A DNA stretch of 64,000 nt from a virus: positions 62,001-126,000 of IMG/VR virus record IMGVR_UViG_3300047994_000087; one strand, 5' to 3'. This document shows, piece by piece, positions 39,760 through 47,929 of the stretch; position 1 is the stretch's first letter; the number at the start of each line of letters is the position of its first letter. Below the pieces are notes generated by a model. It was not told the DNA's origin. It made no database searches and saw only the letters and a program-made list of their open reading frames with translations. A program made the translations under genes and the position numbers.

Positions 39760-40046
39760 ATCTTCTTCCACCTAGCTAAGTGGTCGTACTCACCATCAGG
39801 ATCAGTGGGCACGCCATTGTTTCCCCAGCCAAACACAGTTTCAAACGGAATCTTACTTACGGCAAACTGCCACAGTCCTTGTCCCCATTCACCAATAGCT
39901 CTACACTTTCTGACATCCGCACCCCAAGTGACAACAGACACAAGTCCGTCTTTGTGGACAGACAAGAGAACTATTCCAGTACAATTACGTTCCTTTGCTA
40001 GCTTCTCTATTGTCTTGATGCCAACGGGGGCACGAGATTTAGTCAT
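39756..40046 (-). CDS. Hypothetical protein
   Basis: 96 residues. GIVLLSVHKDGLVSVVTWGA resembles short phage proteins with a ligand-sensing strand-turn-strand; family not certain. Trp/Gly-rich C-terminus. Confidence 0.55.
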   Translation of the reverse strand: MTKSRAPVGIKTIEKLAKERNCTGIVLLSVHKDGLVSVVTWGADVRKCRAIGEWGQGLWQFAVSKIPFETVFGWGNNGVPTDPDGEYDHLARWKKI

Positions 40047-40048
40047 TG

Positions 40049-40450
40049 TTATACCGCCAGCAGCTCAAGTTCAGAGATCTGCTTACGAATCTCATCCAGC
40101 GATTGGCTGGTGATGTTCTCATTTTCTTTGGCCGCTGCGATCTCTTTCAAGTGAGCTAGCTTAGCAGCATTGGCTGCTCTGGTCTTGTTAGCCTCATTCT
40201 GTGCAACCTTGTGTTAAATCACGTGCTTCAGAATGTCCAGACGTAAATCATTATTAGTTGCAGTCTTTCTTTTAACTGAAGTAGGTATGAACGATTCCAC
40301 TTCTTCCTCGCGTAGTTGTGCATTGACCTTACGAGCAATAGCATCAAGCGCGTTGAGGTTAAGCTCATATAGATCTTCAGTGGCCAGTCTTCCTTGTGGT
40401 GCGTCGAAACGCAGTTTTAGCTTCGCAGCCTGTTCAAACATATTAGTCAT
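40049..40450 (-). pseudogene. Phage coiled-coil protein gene with in-frame TAA
   Basis: Codons 1-78 give MFEQAAKLKLRFDAPQGRL (after MTN) to LRLDILKHVI, then TAA at 40216-40214, then the same frame continues HKVAQNEANKTRAANAAKLA ... SLDEIRKQISEL to 40049. The two parts match in order a common phage protein that starts MFE.A.RLK.RF.TP.G.L, has FDIVKHVIDVRLAE in the middle and ends in a LEELR helix. The stop replaces the residue after KHVI. No good internal start for the second half. Confidence 0.72.
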
Positions 40451-40482
40451 GTGTAATTTTAACTCCTTATTACTGTTGTTAG

Positions 40483-41988
40483 TTAGGTTTCCAAAAGTGG
40501 GTAGTATTCCTCTCCACGTAATCCAAACATCGAAGCAATGGCATTGTAACCAGTACGTTCCTGTGGTTTACCGAACAGTTCCCCTGTTACCGGATCGATA
40601 GGCCTTAAATCGTTAGCTACTTCCATCCAATACTCCTTAAAATGCCCATCTGGTTCTGGTGTTGAATTGATTGCTCTCACCATAGTCATAGTGAGTTCAG
40701 TACCTTTAATTTCTTTATCCCACAACTCAAGCACGGGATTTTTAAAGCGCTCTTTCCCTGGAAGAACCCCCGGAAGCTTGTCTTCCCTATGTACTAGAAC
40801 TGCATTACCTTCTCGGATGTAACGCTCCGCTGTAAATCGTTCCAACATAGCTCTCTTAATCTCTTGATTGACCTCTGTGTCAATTTTATCCACTGTGATT
40901 TGTTCTGGGTTAGTGATAATCCAAGAGTTGTACTCGTCAAAGAGGACACCGTGCCAAGAATAAACACCATAAGTATCAGCGTATTCCAAGGCGGGAAGTG
41001 CTTCATGATGAAGTCTCCCACCATGGGTGTCTACCCTAACAGCAGTCGGAAAATCCGATACAATACAAATATTCTCGTAAGGCCAGAACATATGGACTTC
41101 TTGTCCAAGCTCGTCCCAAAGTTCTAAATCAGCTTTATCTTGAGCTTTGTATTCGACCCCAAGAACATCTCCAGCAAATTTATAATAAGCAATCCAGTTT
41201 ACCCACCAATTCATAAACCATCGACCGCCCAAAATCTTTTTGGCCAATTCTGGAAGGCTGCTCCTAAGGCTGCTCTCAAGGCTGCTCCCAAGGCTGCTCC
41301 CAAGGCTGCTCCTAAGGCTGCTCTCAAGACTGCTCCTAAGGCTGCTCTCAAGACTGCTCCTAAGGCTGCTCCCAAGGCTGCTCTCAAGGCTGCTCCTAAG
41401 GCTGCTCTCAAGGCTGCTCCTAAGGCTGCTCTCAAGGCTGCTCCTAAGGCTGCTCCAAAGGCTGCTCTCAAGGCTGCTCCAAAGGCTGCTCCCAAGGCTG
41501 CTCCAAAGGCTGCTCCAAAGGCTGCTCCCAAGGCTGCTCTCAAGACTGCTCTCAAGACTGCTCCTAAGGCTGCTCCAAAGGCTGCTCCTAAGGCTGCTCC
41601 CAAGGCTGCTCTCAAGGCTGCTCCAAAGGCTGCTCTCAAGGCTGCTCCAAAGGCTGCTCCCAAGGCTGCTCCCAAGGCTGCTCCAAAGGCTGCTCCCAAG
41701 GCTGCTCCCAAGGCTGCTCTCAAGACTGCTCCTAAGGCTCATTTCATTTTTAAGTAATTCAGTGGCCTTCGGCCACAATGCTCCAATCATACAGGCCTGA
41801 AAAGGTGATTGAGCATGAATAATCAAAGGCTTTTCTTTCCCTAATCTTGCGTACAACCTAGTGATCAATTCCTCAACACGTACTTGATCCATGGGCTCTG
41901 TTCGATACCCAATCTGTAAATATTTTTCAAACCAAACTGGCACCTGAGCTTCTTGCTCTGTCGTCATTTTCTCAATAAGGGTTTTCAT
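40483..41988 (-). CDS. DUF6745-like protein with 40-unit SSLx repeat
   Basis: 501 residues. The N-terminal 80 residues (VEELITRLYARLGKEKPLII) and the C-terminal half (WELG-like aromatic segment, YGVYSWHGVLFDEYNSWIIT) resemble proteins I know as DUF6745, often next to a short RQGDVLL protein, as here. Between them lie about 40 copies of the 4-residue unit X-S-S-L with X only Arg, Glu, Gly or Trp. Function unknown; the repeat length is likely variable between isolates. Confidence 0.65.
   Translation of the reverse strand: MKTLIEKMTTEQEAQVPVWFEKYLQIGYRTEPMDQVRVEELITRLYARLGKEKPLIIHAQSPFQACMIGALWPKATELLKNEMSLRSSLESSLGSSLGSSLWSSLGSSLGSSLWSSLESSLWSSLESSLGSSLRSSLWSSLRSSLESSLESSLGSSLWSSLWSSLGSSLWSSLESSLWSSLRSSLESSLRSSLESSLRSSLESSLGSSLRSSLESSLRSSLESSLRSSLGSSLGSSLESSLRSSLPELAKKILGGRWFMNWWVNWIAYYKFAGDVLGVEYKAQDKADLELWDELGQEVHMFWPYENICIVSDFPTAVRVDTHGGRLHHEALPALEYADTYGVYSWHGVLFDEYNSWIITNPEQITVDKIDTEVNQEIKRAMLERFTAERYIREGNAVLVHREDKLPGVLPGKERFKNPVLELWDKEIKGTELTMTMVRAINSTPEPDGHFKEYWMEVANDLRPIDPVTGELFGKPQERTGYNAIASMFGLRGEEYYPLLET
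41258..41743. repeat. 12-base tandem repeat (about 40 copies)
   Basis: Plus-strand unit AAGGCTGCTCNN, encoding X-Ser-Ser-Leu on the minus strand. Variation is nearly confined to the X codon (AGG, GAG, GGG, TGG); a few units have ACT for GCT. All other frames on both strands stay open, which creates large spurious ORFs. Confidence 0.95.
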
Positions 41989-41989
41989 C

Positions 41990-42346
41990 TTAGTCTTGTA
42001 CCTGTCTGCTCATCTGACTCAGAACACTAAACTCACGAGGCATAATCACCTCATATGTGCCGACTGGAAGTGTCACTTTGTCATGCTCTTCATGCGTCAA
42101 AACAGCTTCCATTCCAAAACAAACTTCAAGGAATCTCCGTTGGTCTTCACTTACATACAATTCCGCTTCCTTTGGAGAAATAGCATGGGCATGTCCTGTA
42201 ACCTCTCCATACGCAAGAATCACACGACCTTTATCATTTTCTACTTTCTTTACTGATACTGGTTTTGAATCAACTTTTCTTAGGAGAACATCTCCTTGAC
42301 GGTACATAACCTGTTTGGTGCTATCAATTTCTCTTTCTACTGCCAT
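41990..42346 (-). CDS. RQGDVLL-type phage protein
   Basis: 118 residues. MYRQGDVLLRKVDSKPV, then GHAHAI and a VTLPVGTYEVIMPRE end, as in a small protein family commonly found with DUF6745 genes. Probably a small beta barrel; the partnership with the upstream repeat protein is inferred from adjacency. Confidence 0.65.
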   Translation of the reverse strand: MAVEREIDSTKQVMYRQGDVLLRKVDSKPVSVKKVENDKGRVILAYGEVTGHAHAISPKEAELYVSEDQRRFLEVCFGMEAVLTHEEHDKVTLPVGTYEVIMPREFSVLSQMSRQVQD

Positions 42347-42363
42347 TTGTATAATTCTCCCAA

Positions 42364-44316
42364 TTAGATTTTAACTCTGAGTGTTCTGGTGAACTTACCT
42401 TCTACCTTAACTACCATACTGGCTCTCTGTGTCTCAGAGAATCCCAATCCAGACAACTGGTTAGGGTTATCTTCGATCTTCAGCTTGCCTCCAACAATCT
42501 CGAACACCTTACGGTGCTGGTCGAACTCCTGTTTCAGGAACTCATTAAAGAACGGACGCACAAACTCATCAGACAGGCACTTCTCCAGCATGAACATGTA
42601 GTGCTTGTTTCCTACCGGCTTGTCCCAGTGATTAGGCGATAGAAGTATCTTAGTCACTTTATGGAACTGGTTGGTCTTTACCCCCCATTTCTCACGAGAT
42701 ACTACGTTCGACTTACTCTCTCCTGCGAACTTAAGTCCGTCTGTTTTCGAATACTCAAACTTGGCGATTTCAAATGTGCCACCGTTGTGTGGATTTGTCT
42801 TAGAATCGAAGTCGAAGGTCTCACCATTGCACTCAATCTGCACAACAAATCCTTGATAGGTTGTCTCACGCTTGTTGTAGTTGTTTACTAGGACAGTATA
42901 AGTCCCTTCCTTCATGCGACTCTTATTTGTCCAGATTATGTTTTCTACTGGAGTCCTCGAACGTCCGTATCCAGCATTCATATCCACGTCTAAGGTACCG
43001 GAAGTAGGGCTGACTTTGCTCATGTAGCTAATCACGTTACCACCTGGTTCTTTGACGTGTATATCCAAGTCATCAAAGTTGTGCCATGACAGAGAAGTAC
43101 GCAGCTCTCCTACAACGTTACCACCAGCCTCTTTCACCCGCTCTTTGATGGAGTCCGTGACTGCGCCGGTATAACTCCAGGAGAAGCTATTGTCCCACTT
43201 GAACATGGAAGGAGCTTCTGGATTCTGCGCTGCCACCAATGATACGAAGTTGTTCTGATGAGAGTTCTCCAGCAGTATTGACACGCTTTTAGCGTGAGGC
43301 ACTACGTTGGCCAGGAAGTCTTCAATGCCAATCTCTTCGATCTTCGAAAACGATTTAGGGTTGACGATAGTGTCTTTGGCCACCTGGTCGAACACATCGG
43401 TTAACACTTGTGGGCGGTCCTGGAATAGCACGTCACACGCTCTGATGTCAGTCTCAATAGCGTATCTGCGCTCCAGAGATTCCAACAATCCAAGTGCCTT
43501 GATCTTCTCTTTAGCCTCTTCAGCCATGCGCGGAGTAACCAAAGATGTAGGTCTCTTGTAGTTGGTAGGCGCCACAACTCTTTCGAACTTAGTCACAGCG
43601 GTATCTAGATCAACTCCAGCACTAAGATCAATCAATAAGGTTCCTATTGCGGTGTTTCTGATACGAGACACCACAGTGCCAGCTTCCTGAGAAGTGGCCC
43701 AGCTGTATGCTTCTTGAGTCAGTAGATGCTCGAACGTAACCGGTTCAGGAGCTAGTCTCTTGTACTGACGTTGGAGCAGAACGAACTTATTGAGGATCGG
43801 TTCGAACTCTTTGCCCCTATAGAGTGAGTTCTGACTGATAAGCTCCAACACTGTCTCAGTAGCGTCCAAGGTCAGCTCATCTAAGCTTCTCTGGAGAACA
43901 TTCTTATCGTCACGTGCTTGTCCAAGCTTTGTGGGTAGATCTTTGTTGTCGACTACGAACTTGTTAGGCACCTTGAGATACAAGTGACTCCAGAATACAG
44001 AACGTTTCTCATCAAAGTTTTTGTCTGTTCCTGCCTTGTCAAACACTGAGTAGAACAAGTCTGTAACTGGTCTGCTATGAATGTACGCACTAAGTGCATC
44101 GCTTACAGCTTTAAACATCTCAGGAACGTCCAGGTCGTCCCAAAGGGAGATCACTTTGTTTTCCTTGATGGTCACAATCCCTGAGTACTGACGCAAGAAG
44201 CTCTTACAGCAGTTACATGTATGCTCCTGCCGGTATGCTTCAGGGAACGCATTGATGTAAACGTCCCACACTTCATCCCCGTCAACCGCGACATAGAATA
44301 GTCTGTCTTTAGACAT
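42364..44316 (-). CDS. Large protein with YfaP/DUF2135-like domain
   Basis: 650 residues. CNCCKSF near residue 33 may bind metal. Residues about 430-530 (LSWHNFDDLDIHVKEPGGNV, GTLDVDMNAG, GTYTVLVNNY) follow the DUF2135/YfaP beta-sandwich pattern. The frame is open and protein-like for about 29 codons before ATG 44316 but lacks a standard start; AAGGA sits 10 bases before an ATT at about 44376, so the true start may be longer. Function unknown. Confidence 0.65.
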   Translation of the reverse strand: MSKDRLFYVAVDGDEVWDVYINAFPEAYRQEHTCNCCKSFLRQYSGIVTIKENKVISLWDDLDVPEMFKAVSDALSAYIHSRPVTDLFYSVFDKAGTDKNFDEKRSVFWSHLYLKVPNKFVVDNKDLPTKLGQARDDKNVLQRSLDELTLDATETVLELISQNSLYRGKEFEPILNKFVLLQRQYKRLAPEPVTFEHLLTQEAYSWATSQEAGTVVSRIRNTAIGTLLIDLSAGVDLDTAVTKFERVVAPTNYKRPTSLVTPRMAEEAKEKIKALGLLESLERRYAIETDIRACDVLFQDRPQVLTDVFDQVAKDTIVNPKSFSKIEEIGIEDFLANVVPHAKSVSILLENSHQNNFVSLVAAQNPEAPSMFKWDNSFSWSYTGAVTDSIKERVKEAGGNVVGELRTSLSWHNFDDLDIHVKEPGGNVISYMSKVSPTSGTLDVDMNAGYGRSRTPVENIIWTNKSRMKEGTYTVLVNNYNKRETTYQGFVVQIECNGETFDFDSKTNPHNGGTFEIAKFEYSKTDGLKFAGESKSNVVSREKWGVKTNQFHKVTKILLSPNHWDKPVGNKHYMFMLEKCLSDEFVRPFFNEFLKQEFDQHRKVFEIVGGKLKIEDNPNQLSGLGFSETQRASMVVKVEGKFTRTLRVKI

Positions 44317-44405
44317 TGATGCAAATCTATCTGTAATGGCCTTCCTGATCTCTATGAAGGAAGGGGCTGCTATTTGTTGAGTAATTGATAATTTTTCCTT
44401 GTGTT

Positions 44406-44816
44406 CTAAACTAATTCAGTCAGTGGTCTGTGTGACAGACAACGCCCTTCATTCTCAGAAACAGCTACTGCACGGTCGTCGAAAAGTAAATACATATGCT
44501 GATCTTTGCAATTGGTCACCTCCAAGGGCACACCGATATGCTTAATACACCAATTCTTTATGGCCAAGCGCTGCTTCTGGCTTTCAAAATAAGGAGTCTT
44601 ATCGTAAGGGGCATAGACATCATCAATTAGACGGTCATCAACACGCGCAGTGAAGATCTTTACTGTCTGCCCTTCCTCAACCCACTTCTTAACTCGTTCA
44701 AGCATGGCAGGAATAGGCTCTCCCAACTCAGGAAACATGCCCTTCTCGTAGTAGGATAGTGTGCCATCGAAGTCTACTGCAATGTAACCAGTTGGTCCTT
44801 GATCAAAACAACCCAT
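44406..44816 (-). CDS. HAD-superfamily hydrolase
   Basis: 136 residues. DFDGTLSYYE (Asp15 and Asp17, nucleophile and acid), KIFTARVDD (motif II Thr), and YLLFDDRAVAVSENEGR (motif IV). Small phage HADs of this type resemble polynucleotide or nucleotide phosphatases. With the RNA ligase at 55780 it could serve end-healing, an inference. Confidence 0.8.
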   Translation of the reverse strand: MGCFDQGPTGYIAVDFDGTLSYYEKGMFPELGEPIPAMLERVKKWVEEGQTVKIFTARVDDRLIDDVYAPYDKTPYFESQKQRLAIKNWCIKHIGVPLEVTNCKDQHMYLLFDDRAVAVSENEGRCLSHRPLTELV

Positions 44817-45073
44817 TAAGTGTGCACTCCAATGATTTTTTGCAAGGCTTCAATCACTTTCGGAACGTCAGCACGTGGAACCAATGTGTGGTGAATTGCA
44901 ATAAACGAGCCATTAGGCCTCTTCTCCAGGGCTTGGAAGGCTATGTTGCCGCTCTCCAATTCCTTGATGGCATAGCCTCCATACTGCTCTTGGGTCTTGC
45001 CACGGACTGCCTCTGTTCCGCGCTTAATAGCGAGGTCCAACGGACTTGGTGGCTTCTCTTTCTGATTACTCAT
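44816..45073 (-). CDS. Hypothetical protein
   Basis: 85 residues, alpha/beta, single-base overlaps on both sides. Not recognised. Confidence 0.6.
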   Translation of the reverse strand: MSNQKEKPPSPLDLAIKRGTEAVRGKTQEQYGGYAIKELESGNIAFQALEKRPNGSFIAIHHTLVPRADVPKVIEALQKIIGVHT

Positions 45074-45411
45074 TATTTTCTCCTCTGATCTTCCAATACT
45101 ATTCGGTGTCTCGTTATTTCTGAAATAAGCTCCAGCTCTAACATGTCAATTACTCTGTCCACAACAGGGTTGAGGCCCGTGAACGTTTCCCTTAAAAACA
45201 CCGGTCTATTGTGATTACATTCATAACCCAAACCGTCTGTTGATGAATCTAACAGACTAACCCCATTGTAATTACCAGCCATCAGATCGTTCAAAAGCCT
45301 CATTCTGTTGTTCAAGCAATAAACATCATGGTCGCTTGAGGGAAAGTGCTTCATCACCTGTTTAGCTTTAGCAATCTCCTTACGTGCTAATACACGCCTA
45401 TCATCGTTCAT
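45073..45411 (-). CDS. Hypothetical protein
   Basis: 112 residues, charged, mostly helical. ATGA-type overlap upstream. Not recognised. Confidence 0.6.
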   Translation of the reverse strand: MNDDRRVLARKEIAKAKQVMKHFPSSDHDVYCLNNRMRLLNDLMAGNYNGVSLLDSSTDGLGYECNHNRPVFLRETFTGLNPVVDRVIDMLELELISEITRHRIVLEDQRRK

Positions 45412-45743
45412 TTGCTTACTGTGTCCTGTTCAGCTTCATAAGCCCGCCATGCAGCGGCCTCAGCTCTCATTACTCTAATTAACTGAATACGTTCCTTGAG
45501 TTGCTGTTGGCCAGTGAGTGCAATCACTTCCTCCGCCTTGTCTCTCAGTGCCTGAGTTGGCTCTACACCTGCCAGCAGCATACTAATAGTGGCAATCTGG
45601 AAGTCGATGTAGATGGTCTCAAGGTCTTTCTGCATCTCATCAATACCCTGCACAACGTCCTGGACCGTCACTCTGTCGACCGCATAGTCGTTTTCGACAC
45701 TGACTAACTGCAACACCATCTTCTTCAGTTCGTTACTGTCCAT
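45408..45743 (-). CDS. Hypothetical helical protein
   Basis: 111 residues from ATG 45743 (AGGAGAAG upstream); the longer frame overlaps the protease-like gene and is unlikely. Long helices (EMQKDLETIYIDFQIATISM). Not recognised. Confidence 0.58.
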   Translation of the reverse strand: MDSNELKKMVLQLVSVENDYAVDRVTVQDVVQGIDEMQKDLETIYIDFQIATISMLLAGVEPTQALRDKAEEVIALTGQQQLKERIQLIRVMRAEAAAWRAYEAEQDTVSK

Positions 45744-46005
45744 CGTCTTTCTTCTCCTCACGCGCTTTGTAATACAAGAACATACTCGACGGCATGAACT
45801 CCCAGTTGAGCTTCCTCCCCTGCATGTGTTGTAGACAAGCAGCCGTACCATTAGCTGTGCTGCTCCCTAACTGACCCTGGTCGTACACAGGACCGAACTG
45901 GTCTCTTAAGTCCACTGACTCTGGCAACTCGTGTTCCTGCGCCAACTTAACTAGCGCATCGACAGGGAATGTCTTCCTCCATCCGTACTTTCTATACTTA
46001 CTCAT
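45733..46005 (-). CDS. Truncated C1A (papain-like) protease, Cys replaced by Ser
   Basis: 90 residues. VDLRDQFGPVYDQGQLGSST is the start of a papain-family catalytic domain (VDLR..PVYDQG.LGSCTAN), and PSSMFLYYKAREE matches the following helix region (PSRLFIYYNERE). The catalytic Cys is Ser49 and the protein ends before the His and Asn of the triad, so it cannot be a normal protease. Junctions with both neighbours are normal, which suggests a maintained short form rather than fresh damage. Confidence 0.72.
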   Translation of the reverse strand: MSKYRKYGWRKTFPVDALVKLAQEHELPESVDLRDQFGPVYDQGQLGSSTANGTAACLQHMQGRKLNWEFMPSSMFLYYKAREEKKDDGQ

Positions 46006-46571
46006 TTCACTAGTTTCTCTATCCTTGCTATACGCCTATGCGCGGTATCTTTGAATGACTCCACATACGAAGCCATATCCTTAGCCACTTCCAGAACATT
46101 CTCAAGGATGTCCACGGGGTCTGGAGTTTTCTCGTTACTCAGACAATCAATAGCATCAGTGTGTATGGACTTAATTTCGTTCTCAATCAAGTCGATTGCA
46201 TCAGTCAAATGATCCAGCTCATTTCGCACGTCATGCACGTCTACCATGTCGTAATCTTCATCACGGATTAGGTCTACTATGTCAGCTACCCTCTGTGTGA
46301 AGTCATCTTTTCCTCCAGCAAGTCTAATGTCTTCAACAAACTCCGCCAGAACAATGGATGTCTTCATGTCATCGCACATTTCACGGGTTAGCTGCTTCCA
46401 CTGACTAAAAGGATCGGGTCCTCCACTCAGAATAGCTTCCCACTCGTCCTGGTTATATCTACGATGCTGCTCAACTAACTTCTCGTCCTTCAACCACACA
46501 TAGGGCGGTTTGACTTTCTCTACAACAGAAAGTGTTTCGACTACTGTCTGACTTATTTTCTTACGGCCCAT
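46002..46571 (-). CDS. Hypothetical coiled-coil protein
   Basis: 189 residues from ATG 46571 (GGGGTTAGGG upstream). Long acidic helices (NELDHLTDAIDLIENEIKSI). Not recognised. Confidence 0.6.
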   Translation of the reverse strand: MGRKKISQTVVETLSVVEKVKPPYVWLKDEKLVEQHRRYNQDEWEAILSGGPDPFSQWKQLTREMCDDMKTSIVLAEFVEDIRLAGGKDDFTQRVADIVDLIRDEDYDMVDVHDVRNELDHLTDAIDLIENEIKSIHTDAIDCLSNEKTPDPVDILENVLEVAKDMASYVESFKDTAHRRIARIEKLVK

Positions 46572-46792
46572 TTCCCTAACCCCATCCAACCACTTTCTTT
46601 TGTCCACGAGATTCCACTGCCACATGTCTTACATGCATATTTCGAGTTGGCACTACGTGTTCTCCACTTCCCTAACTCGTGCCACGTGCAACTGAAATCC
46701 GCTGGGAATCTTTTACTGTCACGGACAAAGTCGGAATAATCCTGCCACTTTGGCCGCTGATAACGTCTCTTCCTACGTGCAGCGGAACTCAT
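46553..46792 (-). CDS. Zinc-ribbon hypothetical protein
   Basis: 79 residues; basic start (SSAARRKRRYQRPKWQDYSD), then C..H and CKTCG, a likely zinc site. 19-base overlap with the next gene. Confidence 0.55.
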   Translation of the reverse strand: MSSAARRKRRYQRPKWQDYSDFVRDSKRFPADFSCTWHELGKWRTRSANSKYACKTCGSGISWTKESGWMGLGKWAVRK

Positions 46793-47079
46793 GCCACTTC
46801 TTCTCCGTATTCAAAGAACGAGTCTTTAGGCTCAACAGCTGGACCATTCAGTCCGCGCTGCTTCACCCATGCATCAATATGTCTCTGACTTCTCCAAGAC
46901 ATGGCAGGAAGTTCACAGTAGACGTACTGGCAAATCTCTAGTATATCGCTCAGGTTTTCACTGTCCGCCCTGCACACAGTCTCCATAAGGTCGTTTCTAA
47001 GCACGGCCTGTAGGAAGTCCCCTGGTAGAATGCCAAACTCCACGTAGCGCCGCAGAGAGGCCTTGGTTGCGTCTTTCAC
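46789..47079 (-). CDS. Conserved small phage protein
   Basis: 96 residues. LRRYVEFGILPGDFLQAVLR, NDLMETVCRADSEN and a CELPAMSWRSQRHIDAWVKQ end follow a family common in prophages (LRRYIEHGIPPGGFLtAVL.NDL.EA..RAD). Function unknown. Confidence 0.65.
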   Translation of the reverse strand: MKDATKASLRRYVEFGILPGDFLQAVLRNDLMETVCRADSENLSDILEICQYVYCELPAMSWRSQRHIDAWVKQRGLNGPAVEPKDSFFEYGEEVA

Positions 47080-47442
47080 TTAATCTTCTCCTTCAAGCAT
47101 TACAGTAATTACAGGCTCTTCAAGATCTCCAGGATGACATAGAGCATACACAGGAATAGTTGCTTGCCCATGTCCCAAGTGTAGAGCTTTGAACTCAACA
47201 CGGTCACAGTCTCCAGCAGACCTAATAGCCTTAGCTAGTTCAGACATAAGATTCAATAACCTATTCTCCTGTCTATCTTCTGCGTCATTACCCTGACACT
47301 CAATCAGGCGAAGCCAAATCCCCTCTGAGATAGCAACTGGGTACTTTATTCCTGCCTGCTTAGATAGATCAGTGACATCAATAAGAAGTCCATCTTCTAT
47401 TGCGTCAGCGCGTGAATAGCTGTAGATGACGTTGTAGTCCAT
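47080..47442 (-). CDS. Hypothetical protein
   Basis: 120 residues; first gene after promoter copy 6. Beta-rich C-terminal half. Not recognised. Confidence 0.6.
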   Translation of the reverse strand: MDYNVIYSYSRADAIEDGLLIDVTDLSKQAGIKYPVAISEGIWLRLIECQGNDAEDRQENRLLNLMSELAKAIRSAGDCDRVEFKALHLGHGQATIPVYALCHPGDLEEPVITVMLEGED

Positions 47443-47469
47443 ATCCGCTCCGTTGGTCCCAATAAATCT

Positions 47470-47499
47470 ATACTAGCGCTACCGCTATTATTCTGTCAA
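47470..47499 (-). promoter_or_regulatory. Repeated promoter, copy 6
   Basis: Minus strand: TTGACA (47499-47494), 18-base spacer with ATAATAGCGG, -10 TAGTAT (47475-47470). About 20 bases of leader to the gene at 47442. Nearly identical over some 48 bases to copy 7. Confidence 0.8.
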
Positions 47500-47526
47500 G
47501 TTTCAACCATTTAAGAGCTGGATTGT

Positions 47527-47745
47527 TTAATTGCAGTGAATCCTAGAACAGAAAGCTTCGTATTCATGAGTAGTTCTGTCTATGGCTTCTTTTATAGTGT
47601 CGTCTGGGTAGAAGTGAAGGTGGCAGCCATTGAAGCTCAGTAACACGTCTATGCCAAGCCGATCAGCAAGTGCTACAACTTCTAAGACTAGCTGGCCCAA
47701 TGAAGTGCCGCCCTTTCCCTCGACAGTAACATATAAGTTACTCAC
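47527..47745 (-). CDS. Hypothetical protein
   Basis: 72 residues from GTG 47745 (GGAGG upstream). VEGKGGTSLGQLVLEVVALA, alpha/beta. Not recognised. Confidence 0.55.
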   Translation of the reverse strand: MSNLYVTVEGKGGTSLGQLVLEVVALADRLGIDVLLSFNGCHLHFYPDDTIKEAIDRTTHEYEAFCSRIHCN

Positions 47746-47854
47746 TCTTGTCGGCCTCCAGAATCTTTCGGTCTTCCTGAACGGTCACGGAGAAGAAGTA
47801 GTCACGAGCCGCCTTAAGGAAGGGGCAAATTTCTAAGTTGATTTTGTCTTGCAT
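47738..47854 (-). CDS. Small protein
   Basis: 38 residues, ATG with GAGGAG 8 bases upstream. Overlaps the next gene by 8 bases. Confidence 0.55.
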   Translation of the reverse strand: MQDKINLEICPFLKAARDYFFSVTVQEDRKILEADKSE

Positions 47855-47929
47855 TGATAAGCTCCTCAAAGGGGTTACTTATCTATCTTGAATTCTGCTG
47901 AACACTGATCGGAAAAACTCTAGACTTTG

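Noticed and set aside
41258-41743. CRISPR array
   Set aside because: Unit is 12 bases with no spacers; it is a coding minisatellite. No CRISPR array was seen elsewhere.
41140-41800. Long plus-strand and second minus-strand frames of 170-205 codons over the repeat (Lys/Ala/Pro, Leu/Arg and Ala/Gly repeats)
   Set aside because: They are the same 12-base repeat read in other frames; the DUF6745-like frame alone has non-repeat flanks with normal protein composition and proper junctions.
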